A stretch of DNA of 32,134 nucleotides from Candidatus Didemnitutus sp. (GTDB lineage: Bacteria; Verrucomicrobiota; Verrucomicrobiia; Opitutales; Opitutaceae), in NCBI GenBank assembly GCA_030681265.1, contig JAUXXD010000190.1, forward strand, positions 1 to 32,134, in the 5' to 3' direction. Position 1 is the stretch's first letter. The number at the start of each line of letters is the position of its first letter. The notes beneath the pieces are model-generated. The model saw nothing but the letters and a program-made list of their open reading frames with translations. It ran no database searches and was not told the DNA's origin. Below, piece after piece: positions 8,283 through 17,807 of this stretch. The position numbers were made by a program, and so were the translations under genes.

Positions 8283-9572
8283 CTAACTGCGTTGATCGAT
8301 CGGTGTGTAATCGCGCGGATTCGCCCCGACAAAGATCTGCCGCGGGCGGTAGATACGGCCTTTGGGGTTCGACGCGACTTCCTTCCAGTTGGCGATCCAG
8401 CCCGGCGTGCGCCCGATGGCGAACATGACGGTGAACATGTTGGTCGGAATCCCGAGCGCGCGAAAGATGATGCCGGAGTAGAAATCGACGTTCGGGTAAA
8501 GTTTGCGCGAGACAAAATACTCGTCCTTGAGCGCGGCTTCTTCGAGGTGCTTGGCGATATCGAGCAATGGGTCGGACTTGCCGAGTTTCTTTAACACGGA
8601 GTCGCAGGCTTGGCCGATGATCGTGGCGCGCGGATCGAAGTTGCGATAAACGGCATGGCCGAAGCCCATCAGGCGGTTGCTCTTCGAGCCGCCTTTGGCC
8701 GCCTCGATAAAGCGGGAGCCATCGTCGCCTTCGTCGTGGATTGACTGGAGCATTTGCATCACCGCGACATTCGCGCCGCCGTGCAGCGGGCCGGAAAGTG
8801 CGTTGATCCCCGCGCCAAGTGACGTGAAGAGATTCGCTCCGCTGGAACCGACCATGCGCACGGTTGACGTCGAGCAGTTCTGCTCGTGATCCGCGTGCAT
8901 CAGCAAAAGAAGATTCAACGCTTTCGTGACTTCGGGGATCGCGACGTAGTCCTGATACGGCTCCGAAAACATCAAATGCAACAGATTATCGCAAAACGGC
9001 AGATCCTTCGGATGCATGAACGGCAACCCTTGCGAATGGCGGTAAATCATCGCACCGATCGTGCGCATCTTGGAAATGGCGATCGCGGCCGTGAGATCGA
9101 AACTTTTGAGGTCGCGCCCGAAATCGTTGGTCGCAAGATTCGGGAAGTGCGCGGCGAGTGAATTGACGATCGACGAGAGCATCGCCATCGGGGGCGCATC
9201 TTTCGGGAAGCCCGCAAAAATTTCCTGCATCTGCGTCTCAACGTGCGCATGCTGGCGCAAGAGTTGACCGAACGTCTTGCGCTGGCTGAGTGTCGGTAAT
9301 TCGCCGTAAATTATCAGATAGGCCGTTTCGACAAACTCGCTCTTCGCCGCCAATTGTTCGATGGAATAACCGCGGTGGCGCAGCACACCGTTATCGCCGT
9401 CGAGGAAGGTGACCGCGCTCTCACACGAGCCGGTGTTGCCGTAGCCTTGATCGTAGAAAATGTAGCCGGTGTCCTTGCGGAGCGTGCGGGCATCGATGGC
9501 TTTTTCGCCCTCGGTGCCGGTCATGATCGGAAACGGAAACTCCTTATCGTCGATTTTAATCAGGGCGCTCAT
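8283..9572 (-). CDS. gltA: citrate synthase (type II)
   Basis: 429 aa; [94 protein letters not shown]. Confidence 0.97.
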   Translation of the reverse strand: MSALIKIDDKEFPFPIMTGTEGEKAIDARTLRKDTGYIFYDQGYGNTGSCESAVTFLDGDNGVLRHRGYSIEQLAAKSEFVETAYLIIYGELPTLSQRKTFGQLLRQHAHVETQMQEIFAGFPKDAPPMAMLSSIVNSLAAHFPNLATNDFGRDLKSFDLTAAIAISKMRTIGAMIYRHSQGLPFMHPKDLPFCDNLLHLMFSEPYQDYVAIPEVTKALNLLLLMHADHEQNCSTSTVRMVGSSGANLFTSLGAGINALSGPLHGGANVAVMQMLQSIHDEGDDGSRFIEAAKGGSKSNRLMGFGHAVYRNFDPRATIIGQACDSVLKKLGKSDPLLDIAKHLEEAALKDEYFVSRKLYPNVDFYSGIIFRALGIPTNMFTVMFAIGRTPGWIANWKEVASNPKGRIYRPRQIFVGANPRDYTPIDQRS

Positions 9573-9740
9573 GGGTAGTGGGAGTGAACGGGTTCACCGT
9601 GGCGAATTCCCCGAGTCATGCAAAGCAAAGCTGCCTTCATGACAGTTGCGCAGCCATGAATAAGCAAACAGCGCCATTGCCTGAAGCAAAAGTTGCAAGC
9701 CAAGCGCGCGAGCGAACCAACTGTTCCTCACCAACCGCGC

Positions 9741-10517
9741 TTAGCGGTGGCTGGGCAACAGCGTCGGCACCAAGAACTGATCGCTCGGGAAACGCGTGTT
9801 CAGCGTCACGGAGTCGAACGTGATCGTCGCCACGGTGCCGCCCGCCGAGCGATTGATCAAAGTCTTCGGAAAACGCACGCCTTCGACAACGATGTCGCCC
9901 TCTTCGCGAATTTCGCCGCCGTTCTCGGTTTCCGTTTTCACCAAGCGGCCCGTCTTTTTGTCAAAGAAGCGCGTGAAGACAATGTTGTCCGAGTGGCTGA
10001 AGGTGAGCTTCACGCAATCGCGGCCGTCCATCGGCATCTCGCCGCCGAACTGCACTTGGCCACCGCGGCTCTCGATGCCGGAGTAGAAAAAGAGGTTTTC
10101 CCACGTGTTGGCACGAAGGCGTTTCACCTGCTGCGAATCGAGGAGCGAGAGTTGCCATTGCGATTCATTGGTCGCGTCAGCGCGGCGCACCCACGCATCG
10201 TAGCCATCGAGCGTCGTAGTTTCGATCACGCGGTCCGAGCGCAACGTCATCTGCTGCTGGTAAGGTTTTTGAAAAACAATCTCGATGCCGAGGACAAGCG
10301 GTTCTTCACGCGTGGCGGTGGCATCGTCGGCGACCGGCACTTGCTGCGTGGTGCGCAACGTGCCCTTGAAGTGGATGCTCTGCACGGCGTTGAGCGCGCG
10401 CTCCGCGCCCAGCGCCGCGCGGGCTTTGGCGATCCACGGCGCACTCCGGCTATCAGCAAAGGCAGGCGGAGCAAAAGAGACGAGAACGGCGGCCAGGGCA
10501 AAAAGTCGGAATTTCAT
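9741..10517 (-). CDS. secreted/periplasmic protein, outer-membrane lipoprotein-sorting (LolA-like) family candidate
   Basis: Signal-like N-terminus MKFRLFALAAVLVSFAPPAFA; body IHFKGTLRTTQQ...FDKKTGRLVKTETENGGEIREEGDIVVEGVRFPKTL resembles LolA-type proteins. Confidence 0.6.
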   Translation of the reverse strand: MKFRLFALAAVLVSFAPPAFADSRSAPWIAKARAALGAERALNAVQSIHFKGTLRTTQQVPVADDATATREEPLVLGIEIVFQKPYQQQMTLRSDRVIETTTLDGYDAWVRRADATNESQWQLSLLDSQQVKRLRANTWENLFFYSGIESRGGQVQFGGEMPMDGRDCVKLTFSHSDNIVFTRFFDKKTGRLVKTETENGGEIREEGDIVVEGVRFPKTLINRSAGGTVATITFDSVTLNTRFPSDQFLVPTLLPSHR

Positions 10518-10582
10518 GGAGCTGTGTGACCCGAACGGTGGGCAACGGTGCCATGTTTCGCAAGGGGAATTCCCTCGTGTGC

Positions 10583-12124
10583 CTACTCCCACTCGATCGT
10601 CGCCGGCGGTTTCGAACTCACATCCAACACCACGCGACTGACTCCGCGCACCTCGTTGGTGATGCGACTAGAAATCCGTTGAAGAAGCTCGTAGGGCAAC
10701 TTCGCCCAATCCGCCGTCATCGCGTCCGTGCTTTCGACAATGCGCAGCGCGATCACGTAATCGTAGGTGCGTTCGTCACCGAATACACCGACTGTCTTCA
10801 CCGGCAGGAACACCGCGAAGGACTGCCAGACTTTCCAGTAGTAGCCGCTCGCTTGCATCTCTTCCTGCAGCACCGCGTCGGCGTTGCGCAGGATTTCCAA
10901 ATTCTGCGCCGTGATTTCTCCCATCACGCGCACGCCGAGACCCGGACCGGGGAATGGTTGCCGCCAGACGACTTCCTTGGGCAAGCCGAGCGTCGCGCCG
11001 ACGTGGCGCACCTCGTCTTTGAACAACTCGCGCAACGGTTCGATCAACTTCAACTTCATCCGCGCGGGCAGACCGCCGACGTTGTGGTGTGTCTTGATCA
11101 GCGCAGCCGGATTACCCGCGATGGAAACACTTTCGATCACATCGGGATAAAGGGTGCCCTGGCCAAGGAACTCCGCCTTGCGTCCGATTTGCTTCAAGGT
11201 CTTCTCGAATACTTCAACGAACGTGCGTCCGATAATTTTGCGCTTCTGCTCCGGTTCGGTTACGCCTTTGAGACGACGCAAAAATAACTTCGACGCATCG
11301 ACAATGCGCAGGTCGATTTTGAAATTCCGCGCGTAAAGCGCCTCGACGTAGTCGCGCTCGCCTTTGCGGAGCAGGCCGTTGTCCACAAATACGCAGGTCA
11401 ACTGCTTGCCAATTGCACGGTGCAACAGCGCCGCCGCCACCGATGAATCGACGCCACCCGAGAGACCGAGCAACACGCGGCCCTTGCCGACCTTCGCGCG
11501 GATCTCTTCCACGGCGTGCGCGATGAAATCCTTGGTTGTCCAGTCCTGCTGCGCGCCACACACCCCGACAAGGAAGTTGCGAATCATATCCACGCCGCGT
11601 TCGGTGTGAAACACCTCGGGGTGAAATTGGATACCGTAAAAGCCGCGTTTCACATCAGCGATCGCGGCGTAAGGAGAATTTTCCGAAACACCCAGCGCAA
11701 CAAAGCCGGGCGGGAGCTTGGTGAGTTTGTCGCCGTGTGAATTCCAGATGCGCAACTTGCGCGGCAGTTGCGCGAACAGCTTGCCCGGCTTTTGGATCGT
11801 GAGGTGGCCGTGGCCGTATTCGCGCTGCTTGCTGTGCGCGACGGTGCCGCCAAGAAAATGCCCCATCAATTGCACCCCATAGCAAATTCCGAGCACGGGC
11901 ACGCCGAGTTTGAAAACTTCCGGATCGGGATGCGGCGCCGTCTTCGCGTAAACACTCTGGGGGCCGCCGGAGAGGATGATGCCGATCACGCCGTCAGCGC
12001 GCAGTTGGGCGGCAGGTGTCGCGAAATGATAAATTTTCGAGTAGGTTTGACACTCGCGGATGCGCCGCGCGATGACCTGCGTCAGTTGAGAACCAAAATC
12101 GAGAACGGCAATTGTCTGCGCCAT
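10583..12124 (-). CDS. guaA: GMP synthase (glutamine-hydrolysing)
   Basis: 513 aa; class I amidotransferase [23 protein letters not shown]-PPase [23 protein letters not shown]-terminus [30 protein letters not shown]. Confidence 0.97.
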   Translation of the reverse strand: MAQTIAVLDFGSQLTQVIARRIRECQTYSKIYHFATPAAQLRADGVIGIILSGGPQSVYAKTAPHPDPEVFKLGVPVLGICYGVQLMGHFLGGTVAHSKQREYGHGHLTIQKPGKLFAQLPRKLRIWNSHGDKLTKLPPGFVALGVSENSPYAAIADVKRGFYGIQFHPEVFHTERGVDMIRNFLVGVCGAQQDWTTKDFIAHAVEEIRAKVGKGRVLLGLSGGVDSSVAAALLHRAIGKQLTCVFVDNGLLRKGERDYVEALYARNFKIDLRIVDASKLFLRRLKGVTEPEQKRKIIGRTFVEVFEKTLKQIGRKAEFLGQGTLYPDVIESVSIAGNPAALIKTHHNVGGLPARMKLKLIEPLRELFKDEVRHVGATLGLPKEVVWRQPFPGPGLGVRVMGEITAQNLEILRNADAVLQEEMQASGYYWKVWQSFAVFLPVKTVGVFGDERTYDYVIALRIVESTDAMTADWAKLPYELLQRISSRITNEVRGVSRVVLDVSSKPPATIEWE

Positions 12125-12268
12125 ACGCGAACTTGGAAATGTTTCCCGACGAATGAAACTCCAAAATGCGCGCGGCGTGCGTCACTGGCCCGAACCGTGC
12201 TGCTGCAGCGGTGCCCTTGACGCATTGCCCGCTTGCGAGGAGCAGAGCGCGGCGCTTGGCTGGCGAGC

Positions 12269-13102
12269 ATGGCTCAACTCCTTCGCCGCCGCGACAACCA
12301 GAATCGCCCGCTCGTGGAGCCGGGCAGCGGACTTGCCCTCACCTACTTCAATCTCGTCCGGCTGAAACGCGGCGAGGAATGCCATCTGCAAGTGACGGGG
12401 TGCGAGTTGCTCGCGGTCGTGCTGTCTGGCAACGCCGACCTCCACGTGGACGAAGAATGCTTCGCAGCGGTCGGCCAGCGGGCCGATGTGTGGTCAGGCA
12501 AAGCAGACTCAGTTTACGCGGGGACCGGTGCCCTCCGGCTATGCGCCAACAGCGACTCGGTAGAGATCGCCGTGGCGGGTGGGCGGTGCGCGGAAAACCA
12601 TGCGCCGTTCCGCGTTACGCCCGCTGAAGTGGACATGGTGCAAGTCGGGTCGAACGAGACCAAGTCACTGCGCCGGATTTTCCACATCCTTGGCCAAAAA
12701 CAGAATGGCCGCGCGGGCAACCTGTTGGTGAGCGAACTCTACGCCGACGAAGGCTGCTGGTCGGGCTATCCGCCACACAAACACGACACCGAAAGTCCGC
12801 CTGAGGAAACGTGCTTCGAGGAAATCTATCATTACCGCTTCCAGCCTGAGACCGGTTTCGGCGGGCAGTATTGCTACAACGACGGCCAGGAACCGCAGGT
12901 GGTGATGACGCGCCACGGCGATACATTCCTCATCGATCGCGGCTATCACCCGACCTCCACCTCCCCCGGCCACCGCGGCTACATTTTTACGATTCTCGTC
13001 GGTAAACACCAGCGTTCGCTCGTGCAGTATTTCGAGCCGCCACACCGCCACCTGATGGCGAACATCCCGGGCCTGCAGGCGATGCGCGACAAGTTCAAGT
13101 GA
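12269..13102 (+). CDS. iolB: 5-deoxy-glucuronate isomerase
   Basis: C-terminal cupin SGYPPHKHDTESPPEETCFEEIYHYRFQPETGFGGQYCYNDG...RGYHPTSTSPGHRGYIFTIL; start ATG at 12269 chosen (MAQLLRRRD). Confidence 0.85.
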   Translation: MAQLLRRRDNQNRPLVEPGSGLALTYFNLVRLKRGEECHLQVTGCELLAVVLSGNADLHVDEECFAAVGQRADVWSGKADSVYAGTGALRLCANSDSVEIAVAGGRCAENHAPFRVTPAEVDMVQVGSNETKSLRRIFHILGQKQNGRAGNLLVSELYADEGCWSGYPPHKHDTESPPEETCFEEIYHYRFQPETGFGGQYCYNDGQEPQVVMTRHGDTFLIDRGYHPTSTSPGHRGYIFTILVGKHQRSLVQYFEPPHRHLMANIPGLQAMRDKFK

Positions 13103-13130
13103 GGGCGACACTCGTTGCTTAAACCGGAAC

Positions 13131-13174
13131 GGCGAACCTTCCGGGTGAGCCGCGGCTCGGCGGGACGCCTCGCC
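13131..13174. repeat. REP-like / bidirectional hairpin in the convergent iolB/zinc-ribbon intergenic region
   Basis: ggcgaaccttccgggtGAGCCGCGGCTCggcgggacgcctcgcc: perfect 12-nt palindrome (13147-13158) nested in GGCGA/TCGCC ends. Confidence 0.5.
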
Positions 13175-13194
13175 CTACCCTTACGTTCGGCAAT

Positions 13195-13431
13195 TTAAAA
13201 CTTCAGCCGGTTGTTAACGTGGCGGCACTGAGGACACGGCGCAGTATCAATGCCGATCTTCACTGTGTAAATGCGGTCACAGCGGATGCAGTGAACACTG
13301 AGTTTGCGACGGTCGGCTTCGTAGAGTGCACGGTCGCGGCGATCCGAATAAATCCACAAGACGGCAAACACGCCGAACACCGCAAGTCCGTAGATCGCGA
13401 TTGCCAAGGTGAAGTCAGGTGCAGGAGCCAC
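13195..13431 (-). CDS. small membrane protein with C-terminal zinc ribbon
   Basis: 78 aa; one hydrophobic helix (FTLAIAIYGLAVFGVFAVLWIY), then HCIRCDRIYTVKIGIDTAPCPQCRHVN with two CxxC pairs. Confidence 0.65.
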   Translation of the reverse strand: MAPAPDFTLAIAIYGLAVFGVFAVLWIYSDRRDRALYEADRRKLSVHCIRCDRIYTVKIGIDTAPCPQCRHVNNRLKF

Positions 13432-13634
13432 GACGGCACCTTCGCGTAACCACTGAGATTCGCCAAGTGGAATTCGCGGAAAATGCTGTGAGCAAATTCA
13501 GTTCACGCAGACACCGTGAACTCAGGCGCGATATTTGTAGGAGTCGAGTTGCGGCGCGCTTGCACGCAACGCATCGCGCCGTGCGCGCAATCCACGATCG
13601 AAACGCGCGGGCAGAGACTTGCCACTGGGCCAAG

Positions 13635-13666
13635 AAAAACGCGCCGACCCGAGGGTGCGGCGCGTT
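13635..13666 (-). terminator. rho-independent terminator of the ribosomal superoperon (downstream of rplQ)
   Basis: AACGCGCCG (13638-13646) and CGGCGCGTT (13658-13666) are perfect complements with nested ACCC/GGGT; minus strand gives ...GCGCGTTTTTCTTGG. Confidence 0.85.
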
Positions 13667-13688
13667 GGTAATTGGGGGGCGAAATCGC

Positions 13689-14216
13689 TTAGCTCTTGGT
13701 TTCTTCCGGAGCTGCTTCGGCTGCTGGTGCAGCTTCAGGAGCTTCCTTCTTGGCGGCTTTCTTGCCACCGGCCTTCTTGGCCTTCTTCGAGCCCTTCGAT
13801 TTCTTGTAGCCTTGGTCTTCCGCCGTGATGAGCTCGATCAGTGCCATTTCCGCAGCATCGCTGATACGGGGTTGGCCAAGCTTGTAGATGCGGGTGTAGC
13901 CACCTGGACGATTGGCGAATTGCGCGGCCTTTTCATTGAAAAGGAGCGTGATCGCGTCTTCGTCACGCACATCACGCAGCGCCAAACGGCGAAGGTGAAT
14001 GGCGCTCGCGGAGAGCTTGCCGTTTTCCTTGGGGAGCGCGGCGGCGTTCTTGGCCTTCGTGATCACCTTCTCGATGAACGGGCGCAGGGCGCGTGCCTTC
14101 GTGAGGGTGGTCTCGATGCGACCGTGTTTAATCAGGGAGGCACCCATGTTGGAGAGCATCGCCGAGCGGTGCTCACGAGTGACGCCGAGAGAAGCGTGGT
14201 GTTTATTGTGACGCAT
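13689..14216 (-). CDS. rplQ: 50S ribosomal protein L17 with a Lys/Ala/Glu-rich C-terminal tail
   Basis: MRHNKHHASLGVTREHRSAMLSNMGASLIKHGRIETTLTKARALRPFIEKVIT...; tail KSKGSKKAKKAGGKKAAKKEAPEAAPAAEAAPEETKS. Confidence 0.97.
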   Translation of the reverse strand: MRHNKHHASLGVTREHRSAMLSNMGASLIKHGRIETTLTKARALRPFIEKVITKAKNAAALPKENGKLSASAIHLRRLALRDVRDEDAITLLFNEKAAQFANRPGGYTRIYKLGQPRISDAAEMALIELITAEDQGYKKSKGSKKAKKAGGKKAAKKEAPEAAPAAEAAPEETKS

Positions 14217-14301
14217 TGTCGTGTTTTGTTAGTGGGTCCCCGATCGGCAATCCGGTCGCAGCGTTGGGCGGCAGCGGACGGCGCGAGGACCCGGGAATTG
14301 A

Positions 14302-15303
14302 TTAAGCTTCTTTTTTGTTATCGAGCAGGCGCTCGTCGAGTTTCATGCCGAGCGAGAGACCGAGGGCCTCGAGCTTGTCTTTGATCTCGTTGAGGGACTT
14401 CTTACCGAAGTTGCGATACTTGAGCATCTCCTGCTCGGTCTTCATGGCGAGTTCGCCGACCGTGGTGATGTTCGCGTTGTTCAGGCAGTTCGCCGCGCGG
14501 ACCGAAAGTTCGATCTCGTTGACGGACATGTTGAGCAACTTGCGGAGCTTGTTTTGCTCTTCGGAAACTTCCGCGGCCTGGCTCTCGAATTCGTAGGACT
14601 CTTGCGAGACGCGATCGAAGACGTCGAGGTGGTGCTTGAGGATCGAAGCGGATTGCTTGAGGGCATCGTCCGGCGTGATACGGCCATCGGTCCAGACTTC
14701 GAGCACGAGCTTGTCGTAATCGGTGATCTGGCCAACGCGCGTGTTTTCCACGGCGTAACGGACAAGGCGAACAGGCGAGAAGAGCGAGTCGATCGGAATG
14801 ACGCCGATGGCTTGGTCTTCTTTTTTATTCTCTTCGCCAGGGCAGTAACCGCGGCCGGTCTTGACCGTAAGCTCGGCTTCAAAGGCGCGCTTGTGGTCGA
14901 GGGTGCAGATAACTTGGTCGGGGTTGATCACGTTGACACCGGCATTGAGCTCGATGTCGGCGGCGGTGACCGGACCTTCCTTGTTCACCTTGAGCAAGAG
15001 CTTCATCTCGTCGCGCTTGTCGGAGACGATGAGGATTTTCTTTAGGTTAAGAACAATGTCGGTGACGTCTTCAACGACGCCTTCGATTGATTGGAACTCG
15101 TGGTTCACGCCGTCGATCTTGATCGAGCTGACGGCACTGCCTTCGATGGACGAGAGGAGCACGCGGCGCAGCGAATTGCCGACCGTGTGACCGTAACCGG
15201 CCTCGAAAGGTTCGGCGATGAACTTGGCGTAAGTGCTGGTGGAACCTTCTTCGACTTTCGTCAGTTTGGAAGGAACTTCGAATTTTCCGAGACGCTTGGG
15301 CAT
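14302..15303 (-). CDS. rpoA: DNA-directed RNA polymerase subunit alpha
   Basis: MPKRLGKFEVPSKL...YGHTVGNSLRRVLLSSIEGSAV...; alpha-CTD SVRAANCLNNANITTVGELAMKTEQEMLKYRNFGKKSLNEIKDKL. ATG at 15303. Confidence 0.98.
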   Translation of the reverse strand: MPKRLGKFEVPSKLTKVEEGSTSTYAKFIAEPFEAGYGHTVGNSLRRVLLSSIEGSAVSSIKIDGVNHEFQSIEGVVEDVTDIVLNLKKILIVSDKRDEMKLLLKVNKEGPVTAADIELNAGVNVINPDQVICTLDHKRAFEAELTVKTGRGYCPGEENKKEDQAIGVIPIDSLFSPVRLVRYAVENTRVGQITDYDKLVLEVWTDGRITPDDALKQSASILKHHLDVFDRVSQESYEFESQAAEVSEEQNKLRKLLNMSVNEIELSVRAANCLNNANITTVGELAMKTEQEMLKYRNFGKKSLNEIKDKLEALGLSLGMKLDERLLDNKKEA

Positions 15304-15355
15304 TTGAGTATTCTCGATTGGAGAGTTGGAGGTTGGAGCGACCGGGGGGAAGCGA

Positions 15356-15967
15356 TTAGAAGCGCGAGTAGAATTCAACGATCAATTGTTCGTTGATCGA
15401 AGGATCCATTTCGTCGCGGGTAGGCAGGCGCGTGACGACAGCGGAGAGCGCCTCGTCGTTGCGGGTGAGCCAACCTGGGACGACGCGAGCACGGCTTTCT
15501 TCCATCGAGCGGGTGACGATCTGACGGGAGTTCGTCACGGCCTTGATCTCAATGGTGTCGCCGGCGACCAGCGTGTAGCTGGCGATATCGACCTTGCGGC
15601 CGTTCACTTTGACGTGGCCGTGGTTGACGAGTTGGCGACCTTGAGCGCGGCTCTTGGCGAAACCGAGCAAGTAGGTCACGCTGTCAAGACGGGTTTCGAG
15701 GAGCTGAAGGAAGCGTTCGCCGGTGACGCCGCGCTCGCGCTTGGCGGTGGCGAAGGTGCGACGGAACTGACGTTCGAGCAAACCGTAGATATAACGGAGT
15801 TTTTGCTTTTCGTTCAGGCCGATTGCGTATTCCGACAACTTGCGGCGGGACTTCGGGCCGTGTTGACCGGGCGGGAAGTTGCGGCGCTCGAGAACCTTGG
15901 CGGATCCGAGGATGTAGGTGCCGAAACGGCGGCTGATGCGGGTGGTGGGTCCGGTATAACGGGCCAT
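15356..15967 (-). CDS. rpsD: 30S ribosomal protein S4
   Basis: MARYTGPTTRISRRFG...LETRLDSVTYLLGFAKSRAQGRQLVNHGHVKVNGRKVDIASY. Confidence 0.98.
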   Translation of the reverse strand: MARYTGPTTRISRRFGTYILGSAKVLERRNFPPGQHGPKSRRKLSEYAIGLNEKQKLRYIYGLLERQFRRTFATAKRERGVTGERFLQLLETRLDSVTYLLGFAKSRAQGRQLVNHGHVKVNGRKVDIASYTLVAGDTIEIKAVTNSRQIVTRSMEESRARVVPGWLTRNDEALSAVVTRLPTRDEMDPSINEQLIVEFYSRF

Positions 15968-15992
15968 GGTGGGAGTAGTTAAAAGTTACAGG

Positions 15993-16592
15993 TTAGACGC
16001 GGCGGCGTTTGCGCGGACGGCAGCCGTTGTGCGGCACCGGCGTAACGTCGATGATGGAGGAGATTTCCAAGCCGATGGCTTGGAGACCGCGGATGGCGGA
16101 GTCGCGGCCGAGGCCGGGACCGCTAACGCGGATTTGCACTTCCTTCAAGCCGTGCGCCATGGCGTTGCGGGCGGCGTCTTGAGCGACGACCTGCGCAGCG
16201 TAGGCGGTGGACTTGCGGGAACCGCGGAAGTTGCACTTACCGGCCGAGGACCAGGAAATGACGTTACCCTTCGCGTCCGTGATGGAGACGATGGTGTTGT
16301 TGAAGGAAGCGGTGACGTTCGCGATACCGGAGCTGATGTTCTTCGAGCCCTTGGCCTTGCGGACCTTGACGGTGCCAAGCTCTTCTTTGAGCAAGTCTTC
16401 CGCGGTTGGTGCCTTTGGCACGCCGCCGACGAGTTCGACCGGCTTGGTTTCAGCAACTGGGGCAGCGCCTTCAGCAGCGTCAGCCTTGGGGGCTTTTGGA
16501 GCCTTCGCGGGCTTTTCGGCCGCGGGAGCAGCAGCAGCGACGTCCTTCTTGGGCGCCTTTTCCTTCTTGGGAGTGGATTTCTCTACGGACAT
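15993..16592 (-). CDS. rpsK: 30S ribosomal protein S11 with a long low-complexity N-terminal extension
   Basis: Conserved core [48 protein letters not shown]...[15 protein letters not shown] preceded by ~75 residues rich in A/K/P/E. Confidence 0.97.
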   Translation of the reverse strand: MSVEKSTPKKEKAPKKDVAAAAPAAEKPAKAPKAPKADAAEGAAPVAETKPVELVGGVPKAPTAEDLLKEELGTVKVRKAKGSKNISSGIANVTASFNNTIVSITDAKGNVISWSSAGKCNFRGSRKSTAYAAQVVAQDAARNAMAHGLKEVQIRVSGPGLGRDSAIRGLQAIGLEISSIIDVTPVPHNGCRPRKRRRV

Positions 16593-16610
16593 TGAGAGGT
16601 GTGGTTAAGA

Positions 16611-16988
16611 TTATTCCTTGGCTTTCGAAACGCCCACGGTCTTACGGGCGCCCTTGCGGGTGCGGGCGTTCGTGCTGGTGCGCTGGCCGCGGACCGGAAG
16701 GCCCCGACGGTGGCGGATGCCACGGTAACTGCTGATCGCCTGGAGGCGTTTTAAATTGCCGGCGATTTCGCGACGGAGATCGCCCTCGACCACCCACTTG
16801 TTGTCGGTGATGACGTGGAGGATCTTGTTGAGTTGCTCTTCGGTAAGATCCGAAGCGCGCATATCGGCATCGAGACCGGCGGTCTCAAGGATGAGGTCGG
16901 CACGGGCAGGGCCAATACCGTAGATATAGCGGAGGGAGTATCCGAGTTTCTTTTTGGCGGGTAATTCAACGCCGAGGAGACGAGGCAT
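16611..16988 (-). CDS. rpsM: 30S ribosomal protein S13
   Basis: [34 protein letters not shown]...[24 protein letters not shown]. Confidence 0.98.
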   Translation of the reverse strand: MPRLLGVELPAKKKLGYSLRYIYGIGPARADLILETAGLDADMRASDLTEEQLNKILHVITDNKWVVEGDLRREIAGNLKRLQAISSYRGIRHRRGLPVRGQRTSTNARTRKGARKTVGVSKAKE

Positions 16989-17006
16989 AATTGGATGGGT
17001 TGAGAG

Positions 17007-17807
17007 TTAGGATTTGGAAAGTGAAGAAGAGAAAGTGGTGGGGTTCGGAATCGTGAGAATTTCCGGACCGGTATCAGTTGTGAGCACGGTGTGTTCGAAA
17101 TGCGCGGAGGGTGAACCGTCCGAGGTAACGATCGTCCAATGGTCGCTCATGGTGCGAACCGCGTAGCGACCGAGGTTAACCATTGGTTCGATCGCAAGCG
17201 TCATCCCGGGCTTGATGCGGTCACCCGAGTTGCGGCGGCCGAAGTTCGGTATCTGTGGCTCCTCGTGCATCGCGCGACCGACCCCGTGGCCAACCATTTC
17301 GCGGACGACACTGAAACCGGCGCGCTCGACGTGGGCTTGCACTGCGGCGGAAATATCGCCGATGCGGTTGCCAACTGTCGCTTGCTTGATGCCGAGATAA
17401 AGCGCTTCTTCGGAGACTCGGAGGAGTTCGGCGACCCGCGGCTCGATTGGCCCGACGGGAACCGTGGTCGCGTTGTCGCCAATGTAGCCGTTGTATTCGA
17501 CGACAACGTCGAGGGAAACAATGTCCCCGGGACGCAAGATGCGCTTGAGGGAGCCGATGCCGTGCACCACTTCTTCGTTAACCGAGAGGCAGGTGTAGGC
17601 TGGGTAAGCCGAGTTGTGCAGTTTGTAGCCGTAACAGGCGCTGCGAGCGCCATACGACGCGATGATTTCGCGTCCGATTTGATCCAAGTCGTAGGTCGTG
17701 ATACCGGGCCGGACCTGCTCTTTCATTCGCGCCAAAACATTGGCGGCAATGGCGCAGGACTCGCGCATGCGACGAATACCTTCCGCGTTTTTTATCGGAA
17801 TAGACAT
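17007..17807 (-). CDS. map: type I methionine aminopeptidase
   Basis: MSIPIKNAEGIRRMRESCAIAANVL...SVNEEVVHGIGS...DIVSLDVVVEYNGYIGDNATT...GHGVGRAMHEEPQIPNFG. Confidence 0.97.
   Translation of the reverse strand: MSIPIKNAEGIRRMRESCAIAANVLARMKEQVRPGITTYDLDQIGREIIASYGARSACYGYKLHNSAYPAYTCLSVNEEVVHGIGSLKRILRPGDIVSLDVVVEYNGYIGDNATTVPVGPIEPRVAELLRVSEEALYLGIKQATVGNRIGDISAAVQAHVERAGFSVVREMVGHGVGRAMHEEPQIPNFGRRNSGDRIKPGMTLAIEPMVNLGRYAVRTMSDHWTIVTSDGSPSAHFEHTVLTTDTGPEILTIPNPTTFSSSLSKS

Noticed and set aside
12135-12146. GGAAAtgTTTCC palindrome just upstream of the guaA start
   Set aside because: Only 5-bp arms; too short to claim an operator without comparative evidence.
15326-15982. 218-aa plus-strand ORF opposite rpsD, and similar plus-strand ORFs across the ribosomal region
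   Set aside because: Shadow frames of highly conserved ribosomal protein genes.
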